The notes beneath the pieces are model-generated. The model did no database searches. It worked only from the letters and a program-made list of their open reading frames with translations, and was not told the origin of the DNA. A stretch of 64,000 nucleotides of DNA from RI-153 sp963721725 (lineage in GTDB: Bacteria; Chloroflexota; Anaerolineae; Caldilineales; Caldilineaceae): the NCBI GenBank assembly GCA_963721725.1, contig CAVRLX010000010.1, positions 62,001-126,000 of the forward strand, in the 5' to 3' direction. The position numbers and the translations under genes are program-made. This document shows positions 18,485 through 26,251 of the stretch, one piece after another. The number at the start of each line of letters is the position of its first letter. Within the stretch, counting starts at the first letter, position 1.

Positions 18485-19581
18485 AAGTGGCGTTGGTGCA
18501 TGATTGGCTGAACCAAATGGGCGGGGCCGAAAACGTGTTGGAAGAACTTGTGGATCTCTTCCCCGGTGCGCCGATCCACACCAGCATATATGCCGCCGAT
18601 CTCATGCCGTCACCGTATCGCCAGTGGCCGATCCGCACCAGTTTTATGCAACATTTGCCCGCCGTTGCCACTCATCACCAAGCTTATTTACCGCTCTATC
18701 CGTGGGCCTTTGCCGCGATGGATCTGAGCGGATACGATCTGGTACTGAGCAACAAAAGCGGCTTTTGCCACGGCGTGCGTACCGGCAACGGCAACCCGCA
18801 CGCCACCCATATTTGCTACTGCCTCACGCCCACGCGCTTTCTATGGCTCTATGAGCAATACCGGGAACGCGAGGGGATTGGCGGTACTCTCAACGCTGCG
18901 TTGCAGCCTGTGCTGGCCCTGTTGCGACGGTGGGATTATGCGGCTGCACAGCGCGTCGATCATTTTATCGCCATTAGCCGCGAAGTGCAGCGCCGCATCC
19001 AAACCGTCTATGGGCGCGACAGCGTGGTCATTCACCCACCGGTGGATACAGAGCGCTTTACGCCAAACCCGGCTGTGGCTGTGGGCGACTATTTTCTGAT
19101 CGTCAGCCGTTTGATCCCGTACAAACGGATTGATCTGGCGGTGAACGCCTTCCGCCACCTGCCCAACCAGCGCTTGATTATTGTGGGCGAAGGCCGTGAC
19201 CGCGCCGCGCTGGAAGCCGCAGCCAGCCCCAATGTTACCTTTTTGGGGCGGCAACCCTGGGACCGACTGCTGGAACTGATGCGCGGGTGTCGGGCGTTTC
19301 TCTTTCCGGGGCTGGAAGATTTCGGCATCGCCCCGGTGGAAGCCCTGAGCGCAGGCCGCCCGGTGATCGCTTTCGCGGGCGGCGGCGCGTTGGATACAGT
19401 GGTCCCCGGCGTGACAGGTGAACACTTTCCGGTACAAACGGTCGAAAGCCTGCTCTCCGTATTGACGCAGTTCAATCCTCTGGCCTACGATCCCGGTGCG
19501 TGCCGGGCCGGGGCAGAGCAGTTTAGCCGGGCGGTTTTTCGTCAAAAGTTAATCGGCTTCGTGGAACAGGTTATGGCTTGA
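18481..19581 (+). CDS. Glycosyltransferase family 1/4-type
   Basis: The 366-residue protein starts 'MKVALVHDWLNQMGGAENVLEEL', a typical GT4 N-terminus with the GGAE loop. The C-terminal Rossmann domain has 'LIVSRLIPYKRIDLAVNAF', 'RLIIVGEG', 'VTFLGRQPWDRL', and the donor-binding E-x7-E region 'PGLEDFGIAPVEALSAGRPVIA'. It is a cytoplasmic, retaining-type sugar transferase, likely building an exopolysaccharide with the Wzz-like and tyrosine-kinase-like genes downstream. The GTG start at 18481 overlaps the previous stop by 4 bases; an open frame continues upstream inside the chorismate mutase gene but is not needed. Confidence 0.88.
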   Translation: MKVALVHDWLNQMGGAENVLEELVDLFPGAPIHTSIYAADLMPSPYRQWPIRTSFMQHLPAVATHHQAYLPLYPWAFAAMDLSGYDLVLSNKSGFCHGVRTGNGNPHATHICYCLTPTRFLWLYEQYREREGIGGTLNAALQPVLALLRRWDYAAAQRVDHFIAISREVQRRIQTVYGRDSVVIHPPVDTERFTPNPAVAVGDYFLIVSRLIPYKRIDLAVNAFRHLPNQRLIIVGEGRDRAALEAAASPNVTFLGRQPWDRLLELMRGCRAFLFPGLEDFGIAPVEALSAGRPVIAFAGGGALDTVVPGVTGEHFPVQTVESLLSVLTQFNPLAYDPGACRAGAEQFSRAVFRQKLIGFVEQVMA

Positions 19582-19595
19582 GAAAGAAGGGGCGG

Positions 19596-20363
19596 ATGAG
19601 CGAACAAGTTTTTGATCTAGAAGTTGCGGTGCGACCGGATATTAGCCACCTAATCACAGAGGATGACGAACCCGTGGACAACATCTTTTCGGCCAAGCAA
19701 CAGCGGCTGTTGGTGGAGCCATTGTACAGTTCGTGGCAGCCCGAACGCTCCTTTGTGGCCGACGCCAATGTGGGTGTTTTTAGCGCCACCAACCGCCCGC
19801 CTTTGGTCCCGGATGCATTTTTGAGCATGGATGTTAGCCTGCCCGAAGAGCTTTGGGAAAAAGAGCATCGCTCTTATTTTATTTGGGAGTATGGCAAAGC
19901 ACCCGATGTGGTGATTGAGGTGGTTTCCAACACCAAAGGCCATGAGACCGAGCGTAAACTGCGCGACTATGCCCGAATGCGCGTGCTCTACTATGCCATT
20001 TTTGATCCGCAACAGGTTGTTCAGTCGGATCCGCTGCGTATCTATGAACTGCACGTTGGCGCTTATGTCCCAATGGAAGATACCCGGCTTGAGGAAGTGG
20101 GTCTTGGGCTGACATTGTGGACCGGAACCTATGACCGCATTGAGCAGACATGGCTGCGTTGGACTGATCTGGCGGGGAATCTAATTCCTACTGGCGGAGA
20201 ACGCGCCGAACAAGAGCGCCAGCGGGCCGATCAGGCAAGCCAGCGAGCCGATCAGGCAAGCCAGCGGGCTGAGCAGGCAAGCCAGCGGGCTGAACAAGAG
20301 CGCCAGCGCGCTGAACGGTTAGTTGCCCAACTGCGCGCTCTGGGCATTGAACCGGAAGCATAA
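19596..20363 (+). CDS. Uma2 family (DUF820) endonuclease-like protein with heptad-repeat tail
   Basis: Residues about 10-185 form the Uma2 PD-(D/E)xK-like fold: 'RPPLVPDAFLSMDV', 'KAPDVVIEVVSNTKGHETERKLRDYA' and 'VLYYAIFDP'. Uma2 proteins are widespread in Chloroflexota and Cyanobacteria and have no settled role. The C-terminus is a run of 7-residue units such as 'RADQASQ' and 'RAEQERQ' (bases about 20199-20320, a 21-bp tandem repeat), predicted to form a coiled coil. ATG 19596 has a GAAGGGGC site. It sits between glycosyltransferase and Wzz genes, but the link to polysaccharide synthesis may be accidental. Confidence 0.82.
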   Translation: MSEQVFDLEVAVRPDISHLITEDDEPVDNIFSAKQQRLLVEPLYSSWQPERSFVADANVGVFSATNRPPLVPDAFLSMDVSLPEELWEKEHRSYFIWEYGKAPDVVIEVVSNTKGHETERKLRDYARMRVLYYAIFDPQQVVQSDPLRIYELHVGAYVPMEDTRLEEVGLGLTLWTGTYDRIEQTWLRWTDLAGNLIPTGGERAEQERQRADQASQRADQASQRAEQASQRAEQERQRAERLVAQLRALGIEPEA

Positions 20364-20372
20364 ACAATTTCT

Positions 20373-21071
20373 ATGGAACTACGCGAGTACGGGCAAATTT
20401 TGGCACGGCGCTGGTGGATCCCGGTGGTGCTGACGCTGTTGGTGGCGTTGATCAGCGCGTGGCAACTGCGCCCCTGGCAGACGCCGCCCCCCACCTATAC
20501 GGCTTCGCTGCGCATGTTGGTGGGCGTGCTGCCTCTGGCCGATGCCGATGTTGCCCAGTATGACCCGCGCTACTATGCTTGGCTCACCAGCGAATATCTG
20601 GTGGACGATTTCACCGAAGTTGTGCGCAGTGGGCTGTTTACGGCGGCCGTGAATCGGCGTCTGGCCGCGCAGGGTGTTGCGATCCCCGCCGGGCTGATCA
20701 ACGGAAGCGCTACCACAGGCAAGCAGCATCGCGTCATCCGCCTCAGCCTCAATTGGGGTGATGCCGAGCAACTGGGCCAGATTGCCGCCGCCGCTGCCGC
20801 TGAATTGACCGAAAAAAGTGCCGACTATTTTCAACAACTAGGCACGCCGGAAGCAGTCATCACCGTGTTGGATGAGCCAGTGGTTATGGCCGTTGGTCCC
20901 GATCTGCGGCGCCGCTTGGAATTTCCACTCCGGGTCATCTTGGGATTGGTAGCGGGGATCGGGCTTGTTTTTGTGCTGGAATACCTGGATACGTCGGTAC
21001 GACGCACACGTGATTTAGAGGGGATCGGTCTGCCGGTGGTGACAATCGTTCCCAAAGAACAGAGGAAATAA
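20373..21071 (+). CDS. Wzz/chain-length-determinant family membrane protein
   Basis: The 232-residue protein has an N-terminal transmembrane segment after 'MELREYGQILARRWW' ('IPVVLTLLVALISAW'), a periplasmic/extracytoplasmic stretch of about 140 residues, and a second transmembrane segment near residues 190-210 ('VILGLVAGIGLVFVLEYLD'), followed by a short cytoplasmic tail 'TSVRRTRDLEGIGLPVVTIVP'. This is the standard polysaccharide co-polymerase topology. Followed 3 bases later by a second Wzz-like gene and then a BY-kinase-like ATPase, it likely helps control exopolysaccharide chain length or export. Confidence 0.82.
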   Translation: MELREYGQILARRWWIPVVLTLLVALISAWQLRPWQTPPPTYTASLRMLVGVLPLADADVAQYDPRYYAWLTSEYLVDDFTEVVRSGLFTAAVNRRLAAQGVAIPAGLINGSATTGKQHRVIRLSLNWGDAEQLGQIAAAAAAELTEKSADYFQQLGTPEAVITVLDEPVVMAVGPDLRRRLEFPLRVILGLVAGIGLVFVLEYLDTSVRRTRDLEGIGLPVVTIVPKEQRK

Positions 21072-21074
21072 TCC

Positions 21075-21795
21075 ATGACCATTACAGATTATTTGCGCAT
21101 CATCCGCCGCCGCGGTTGGATCGTTTTGGTGGCGATGCTGTTGGCGGGCGGCGCGGCCTTTGGCGTAAGCAGCCTGCAAAAAGAGATGTACCGGGCCACG
21201 GCACAGGTAAGTACGGTACCCGCCCGCCCAGATTGGGGCCTGGGCAACACAGCCAAAGATCTCATGCGCAACTTCTCCCTCAACATCCACACGCCCGAGG
21301 TGGCCCAACGCTCTATCGAACGGGCGCGGCTGGATATGAACCCCTATGATTTTCTGGGGCAGACCACGGTGACGCCGGATTCCAGTACCTTTATGATCAA
21401 GATCGAAGCGCGCTGAGCGCGATCGTGAAGTAGCAAAGGCGATGGCGCTGGCCCTGGCCGACGAATTTGTGGAAGAGCGCACCGCCTATTACGCCCAGCA
21501 GGACAAGCAAAACCGCATTGAGGTTAAGATATTGAGTCGAGCCATTGACGCGCCGCAATATCAGCCGCAGCCACTGCTCAACGCCATTGCCGGCAGCGTG
21601 CTGGGCATCCTCTTGGGCATCACGGTGGTGCTGTTGCTGACCTGGCTCGAAGCCGATCTGTTGCGCACGCCCGAAGCTGTGGAACGCACACTGGATCTGC
21701 CCGTGCTGGGCGCTATTCCGGCGGTCTCTGGCGAACGCAACGCCAGTCCGGCTACGGCATCGCCATCCTATGTGGGGAAGCCGACGACGGCATAG
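21075..21795 (+). CDS. Wzz-type polysaccharide co-polymerase (frameshifted near 21412)
   Basis: The first part ('MTITDYLRIIRRRGWIVLVA', one transmembrane helix, then 'YRATAQVSTVPARPDW') stops at a TGA at 21414, and the frame continues as 'ERDREVAKAMALALADEFVEERTAYY' through a second transmembrane helix ('AIAGSVLGILLGITVVLLL') to 21795. One base too many near 21410-21414 explains the break; joined, the protein would be about 240 residues with normal Wzz topology ('LRTPEAVERTLDLPVLGAIP' is the family tail). An AGAGGAAAT site precedes ATG 21075. Either an assembly error or a recent mutation. Confidence 0.72.
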
Positions 21796-21802
21796 CGCGG
21801 AA

Positions 21803-21877
21803 GACGAGGGACGAAAGACAACAGACGGATGTAGGTGCCTGTTGTGTTCGTAACTTGTTTGACCTTCGTCCTCCGTC
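21803..21877. repeat. Imperfect palindrome of the GACGAAAGACGA word family
   Basis: GACGAGGGACGAAAG near 21803 is partly complementary to CTTCGTCCTCCGTC ending at 21877, just after the Wzz-like gene. Related elements lie at 45207, 47515, 48475 and 56224. Confidence 0.55.
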
Positions 21878-21908
21878 TCTCTACACAACTCAAAAAGAGC
21901 AGTCACAC

Positions 21909-22556
21909 ATGTCCTTAATCACCCTAACCGACCCACGCAGCCCGGCGGCGGAAGCCTACCAGAGCCTGCGCACCAATATTGAATTTTCTAGCCTGGAGCG
22001 CACCTTGCGCTCGATCTTGATTACCTGTGCCGATGCTGACACGGACAAAAGTCTGGCTTTGGCTAATCTGGCCGTGGTCATGGCCCAGTCTGGGGATCGT
22101 GTGATTGTCGTGGATGGTGATCTGCGCCGCCCGCAACAGCACGAGATCTTCGGCCTTTCCAACAGCCAGGGCCTCACCGATCGGCTCAAAAATGGCGGCG
22201 CGCCCGCACTCCAAGAGAGCAGCGTTCCCAATCTGCAAGTGCTCACTTCGGGAGCGCTGCCCGTCAATCCCGTGGCCGTGTTGGGATCCAATCGGTTGGC
22301 CGAACTGCTCACGACATTGCAGCCACTGGCCGACTATGTTTTGTGTGACGCGCCGCCTGTGTTGGCCGTCACCGATGCAGCACTGTGGGCAGGCAAAGTA
22401 GATGGCGTGCTGCTGGTTGTCAACGCCGGGCGCACGAAACGCGAGGGCGCACGCCGGGCCAAAGATGTTTTGGAAAAGGTGCGTGCCCATGTGGTGGGGG
22501 CCGTGCTGATCAACGCCGAAGAAGAGGTCGCGGGGATAGGCCGCTATGGTCGCTAA
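21909..22556 (+). CDS. CpsD/CapB-type BY-kinase-like ATPase with altered P-loop
   Basis: The 215-residue protein matches cytoplasmic tyrosine-autokinase domains: 'EAYQSLRTNIEFSS' at the N-terminus, Walker A' 'VIVVDGDLRRPQQHEIF' and Walker B 'YVLCDAPPVLAVTDA'. The Walker A position reads 'CADADTDKSLALANLA': Lys-Ser is kept but the glycines of GxxxxGKS are replaced. The C-terminus lacks a Tyr cluster apart from 'GRYGR'. It would act on the Wzz-like proteins encoded upstream. ATG 21909 is preferred over the longer open frame, which runs through the repeat element. Confidence 0.82.
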   Translation: MSLITLTDPRSPAAEAYQSLRTNIEFSSLERTLRSILITCADADTDKSLALANLAVVMAQSGDRVIVVDGDLRRPQQHEIFGLSNSQGLTDRLKNGGAPALQESSVPNLQVLTSGALPVNPVAVLGSNRLAELLTTLQPLADYVLCDAPPVLAVTDAALWAGKVDGVLLVVNAGRTKREGARRAKDVLEKVRAHVVGAVLINAEEEVAGIGRYGR

Positions 22557-23367
22557 TGGGACTGGGTTGTACAACGGAATGGCTATGCATCTAGAAAATG
22601 AAGCTCTGTGGATCCAATCGGTGCCTGCGTTGGCAGTGGCATTGCGTCGCACAGCACAGAGCCAAATGCCAGCCTCGACTACGGCTCGCGTCCAGCCCGA
22701 TGCGCTGGTTCCACTCTATCAAGTGGAAGGTGGAGATCTGGAAAATGAGGTGAACGCCGCCGCTCATGTGATTTCAACCGTCTCGGACAAATTACGACGG
22801 CTGGCTGGGGCCTATGGCGAATGGGGCCAGTTCGATGCATCAGCCTTCTTTGATCTCTATCCAGCGCAGACACATTTGCTGTTGCGCCTCTCCGAACGGG
22901 TGACTACAGTACACGTCACCTTTTACGCGGATCTGTTGTTGCCCTCATTTCAACACTGCGAAGCGTATTGGGCCACGGAATTTTTCCCGGCCTATCAATC
23001 TGCCCATCCCAGCACAGCCAGCCCGCATGTGGATTCGGTCTATACTGATCACTTTTTTGAAATTACCCAGCCCAAGATGGTAGCCTATTGGCAACGCACG
23101 CTGGATGTAGTGCAAGCGGTGCGCGGCCAGTTGAGCGAAGACATTGGCTTTTGGGCGACGGCGGGCGGCAGCGAAGAGCGCGGCCGCTGGCAGCGTCAAT
23201 GGCCGTCTACATCGGCGGCTGGGTTGGATGCTGCGCTGTTGATGCCGCTGGCACAACTGCCCACGTTAACCCTATCGACGATTTTTCCGTTGCCCGCCCA
23301 TCGTCAGCCAGGGCGATTGCGGCGGCTACGCCGGATGTGGCTACATAAAAGCTGGCGACGACATTAA
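22546..23367 (+). CDS. Hypothetical protein in the polysaccharide cluster
   Basis: A 273-residue protein with no domain I recognise. It overlaps the ATPase gene by 11 bases (an in-frame ATG at 22579 is an alternative start). The sequence is soluble-looking, rich in aromatic residues ('FFPAYQSAHP', 'VYTDHFFEITQPKMVAYW') and ends in a very basic tail ('RRLRRMWLHKSWRRH'). Its place between the BY-kinase-like gene and the dTDP-glucose dehydratase suggests co-expression with exopolysaccharide genes. No signal peptide or transmembrane helix is obvious. Confidence 0.55.
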   Translation: MVANGTGLYNGMAMHLENEALWIQSVPALAVALRRTAQSQMPASTTARVQPDALVPLYQVEGGDLENEVNAAAHVISTVSDKLRRLAGAYGEWGQFDASAFFDLYPAQTHLLLRLSERVTTVHVTFYADLLLPSFQHCEAYWATEFFPAYQSAHPSTASPHVDSVYTDHFFEITQPKMVAYWQRTLDVVQAVRGQLSEDIGFWATAGGSEERGRWQRQWPSTSAAGLDAALLMPLAQLPTLTLSTIFPLPAHRQPGRLRRLRRMWLHKSWRRH

Positions 23368-23381
23368 GAAAGAGATTGGAT

Positions 23382-24420
23382 ATGCAAAATATTCTTGTCA
23401 CCGGTGGTGCCGGTTTTATTGGCTGTAACTTTGTGCGTCTACTGCTTGGAGAAATACCCCGACTATCAGGATCGTGGTCTACGACAAGTTGACCTATGCC
23501 GGCCGATTGGAAAATTTGCAAGATGTGGCCAGGCCGCTATGCCGGACCGCTATGCTCTTTGTGCAGGGTGATATTTGTGACGCCGAGCGCGGTGGAAGAG
23601 ACCATCCGCCGCTACGACATTGACACCATTGTCAACTTTGCTGCCGAAACCCATGTCGATCGCAGCATTCTGGACCCCGACGCCTTTCATCCAAACCGAT
23701 GTTTTCGGCACCTATGTCTTGCTGGAAGCGGCGCGCAAGCTGGGCAATTTACGCTATCACCAGATCAGCACCGACGAAGTCTACGGCCACATTCACGGCG
23801 ATCACCGCAGCCTGGAAAGCCGATGACATGGCCCCGCGCAGCCCCTATTCTGCCAGCAAAGCCAGCGCCGATCACTTTGTCCACGCCTATCACATCACCT
23901 ATGACCTGCCCGATTACGATCACGCGCGGGGCCAACAATATTGGGCCCTATCAATATCCAGAAAAGGTGATCCCGCTCTTTGTGACCAATGCGCTCAATG
24001 ATCTCTCGCTGCCGGTCTATGGCGATGGCCAGCAGATGCGCGACTATCAATATGTGATGGATCACTGTGCAGGCATCGATCTCGTGTTGCACAAAGGCAC
24101 GATTGGCGAGGCCTATAACATCGGCACTGGCTCAGGAGATGACCAACTTGGCGATGGTGGAAATTCTGCTCGATGAACTGGGCAAACCGCGCAGCCTGAT
24201 CCAGCATGTGGAAGATCGCCTGGGCCATGATCGCCGCTACTGTATGGACGTCCGCAAGATAATGGCACTGGGTTGGGAGCCAGATTACACGCATGAAGAA
24301 GCGATCCGCGCCACGGTGCGCTGGTATGTGGACAACCGCTGGTGGTGGGAACCGATCCGCACCGGTGAGTTCAAGGAATACTACCAGCGGGTCTATGGCA
24401 ATCGCAAAGTCCTGGCCTGA
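23382..24420 (+). pseudogene. rfbB: dTDP-glucose 4,6-dehydratase, heavily frameshifted
   Basis: ATG 23382 opens 'MQNILVTGGAGFIGCNFVRLLL', the NAD-binding Gly-rich start of RmlB/RfbB. Reading then has to change frame many times to recover 'EKYPDYQD', 'VVYDKLTYAGRLENLQDV', 'TIVNFAAETHVDRSILDP', 'QISTDEVYGHI', 'PRSPYSASKASADHFV', 'YQYPEKVIPLFVTNALND' and 'DDQLGDGG/MTNLAMVEILLDELGK'. From about 24140 the last frame is intact to '…EYYQRVYGNRKVLA'. At least six indels in about 750 bases is far denser than elsewhere in the window. If functional, it would make dTDP-4-keto-6-deoxyglucose for L-rhamnose. Confidence 0.75.
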
Positions 24421-24424
24421 TCAT

Positions 24425-24460
24425 AAACCCTGGCGGCAGAGGATGCTGCCAGGGTTTTCT
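24425..24460 (+). terminator. Rho-independent terminator after rfbB
   Basis: AAACCCTGGC (24425-24434) pairs with GCCAGGGTTT (24448-24457), followed by a T-rich stretch (tctttt). It closes the polysaccharide cluster. Confidence 0.75.
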
Positions 24461-24480
24461 TTTGCCTGTTTGAGGAATGC

Positions 24481-25368
24481 CATGCCCGTTCGCCCCAGTA
24501 CGCCTGCGGATCTCCCCGCGATTCGGCAACTGATGCGCAGCAACCGCAGCTACCTTGACGGGGGGCTGGAAGATCTGCCCGATCTGCTGGCGCGCGGGTT
24601 AGCTACGTGGGCGCAGATGAGCGGGGGGACCTGTGGGGATTTGTGGCCTTTCGGATTGAGTCGCGTTCCCCTGCCTTGCCCGCCCATGTCCCCCAACGGG
24701 TGACTCTGCGCGCCGCCGCCCTGATCCAGACCTTGTTTAGCGGCAACCGTCTGCCAGAGGTAATGCGGGCGGCGCTGTATGCGCTTCGATCTCAACCATG
24801 CGCGCTTCAGATTTCCGTGCTAACCAATCATGGGTGGCTGATCTCGGCGCTGCAAAGTGTAGGCTTTGTCGAAGCTGAACAGATCCGTTTCTATGTGCGG
24901 GCACAAAAAGATCTGCCTGCCGTCGCCATCGAGACGGCCATGCGTCCCCTGGCTGAATCCGATCTGGACCGTGTGGCCCAGTTGGATGCCGAGACCTTTG
25001 TCCCCCTCTGGCACATGGGCCGAGCGGAGTTGCTGCAACTCTGGTTTAGCAGCCGGATTCAACTTGCCTATGCTGGCGACGAAATCTTGGGCTATACAGC
25101 CACCGCCGTCCACACCTTTGACGATCCACAGCACGCCGCCGAAGCGCAGATTGTACGGCTGGCCGTACACCCGGCCCACCAAAACCGCGGCTTGGGTCGC
25201 CAACTTCTCATAGACAGCCTTGCCTATGCCCACAGCCAGGGCGCGTATCGTGTGCAACTGACTACCCAAGAGAGCAACAAACGATCGCAGCGCCTCTACG
25301 AATCCTTTCAATTTCGCCGCCAGGGGCAGAATGTACCCTTGTTTGTCTATTTGGTTGAGACAAAGTAA
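24481..25368 (+). CDS. GNAT family N-acetyltransferase, one frameshift near 24610
   Basis: ATG 24481 gives 'MPVRPSTPADLPAIRQLM', then at about 24600-24620 the frame must shift to continue 'ADERGDLWGFVAFRIES' and on to 25368. The intact C-terminal half has the acetyl-CoA loop 'VHPAHQNRGLGRQLLID' and 'ESNKRSQRLYESFQFRRQG', diagnostic for GNAT. The joined protein (about 295 residues) would hold two GNAT-like halves, the N-terminal one degenerate. The substrate is unknown. A single run of Gs near 24620 is the likely site of the indel. Confidence 0.72.
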
Positions 25369-25398
25369 GATTCCCGCAGCACCGACGGTTCCCCTTTT

Positions 25399-26202
25399 TT
25401 GTCCTTCAATCCTACCAATAGCAGCGTCGCCGACTATCTTATCGCCGGGGAACTGCGCGGCGTTTTGCGGAGACAACGAATGCAGAAAAAGATCAAGGGC
25501 TTAAAAGATCACTATATCATTTGCGGCTATGGGCACGTGGGTAGCCAAGTTTTGCAAGAGTTGCTCCACCACAACGTTGAGTTGGCGGTAATTGAAATCA
25601 ACCCGGAACGTGCCAGCGAGTTGGAAGCCCTGGGCATCTTGCCTGTGATCGGCAACGCCTCGGAGGACGCTACGCTTTTAGAAGCGGGCATTGAGCACGC
25701 GTCCGGGCTTTGCTCTTGCCTGCCCAACGACGCCGACAACGTCTTTGTCACGTTGACGGCGCGCACGCTCAACCCCAACCTCACGATTATTTCGCGTGCC
25801 AATACCCACGAAAACGAGCGCAAACTGCCCATTGCCGGGGCCGATCATGTGATCAATCCCTATTCGATTAGCGGTCATCGCATGGCGCGCCAGCTTGTGC
25901 ACCCCAATGTCGTGGAATTTATGGATGTGGTCATGCGCCGCGGCCAGGTGGAGATGCGCATTGGCGAGATCCTCATTAACCTAGAGTCGGACATGCAAGA
26001 GAAGACTATTGCCGAGAACGATGTGCGCCGCCGCACCGGGGCCAACGTGTTGGCTGTGCGTCGACCGGGCGGGCAGACCTATACCAATCTTAACGGGGAT
26101 TTTTCGTTTGCCGGGGGAGATACGCTAATCGCACTCGGCACGCCGGCGCAACTGGACGCGCTGGCCGAACTGGCCGATGATCGCGAGCGCAAAGGGCGAT
26201 AA
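25399..26202 (+). CDS. Potassium-channel RCK/TrkA protein lacking its channel part
   Basis: From residue about 36 the protein is a RCK module: TrkA-N 'DHYIICGYGHVGSQVLQELL', 'VIEINPERASELEALG', 'GNASEDATLLEAGIEHASG', then a TrkA-C domain near residues 185-260 ('IGEILINLESDMQEKTIAEN'). In relatives the stretch 'AGELRGVLRRQRMQKKI' directly follows two transmembrane helices and a selectivity filter. Here only about 18 residues ('SFNPTNSSVADYLI') precede it and the upstream GNAT stop lies 30 bases away, with no ribosome binding site before the TTG start. The channel portion appears deleted. Confidence 0.75.
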   Translation: MSFNPTNSSVADYLIAGELRGVLRRQRMQKKIKGLKDHYIICGYGHVGSQVLQELLHHNVELAVIEINPERASELEALGILPVIGNASEDATLLEAGIEHASGLCSCLPNDADNVFVTLTARTLNPNLTIISRANTHENERKLPIAGADHVINPYSISGHRMARQLVHPNVVEFMDVVMRRGQVEMRIGEILINLESDMQEKTIAENDVRRRTGANVLAVRRPGGQTYTNLNGDFSFAGGDTLIALGTPAQLDALAELADDRERKGR

Positions 26203-26204
26203 AA

Positions 26205-26234
26205 AAGCGGGGCAGACTTTTGTCTGCCCCGCTT
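26205..26234. terminator. Bidirectional terminator between convergent genes
   Basis: AAGCGGGGCAGAC (26205-26217) pairs perfectly with 26222-26234 around a TTTT loop, flanked by an A-run on the left. It separates the RCK gene from the CAP/LysM gene. Confidence 0.75.
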
Positions 26235-26251
26235 ATACAACTCCCATCGAG

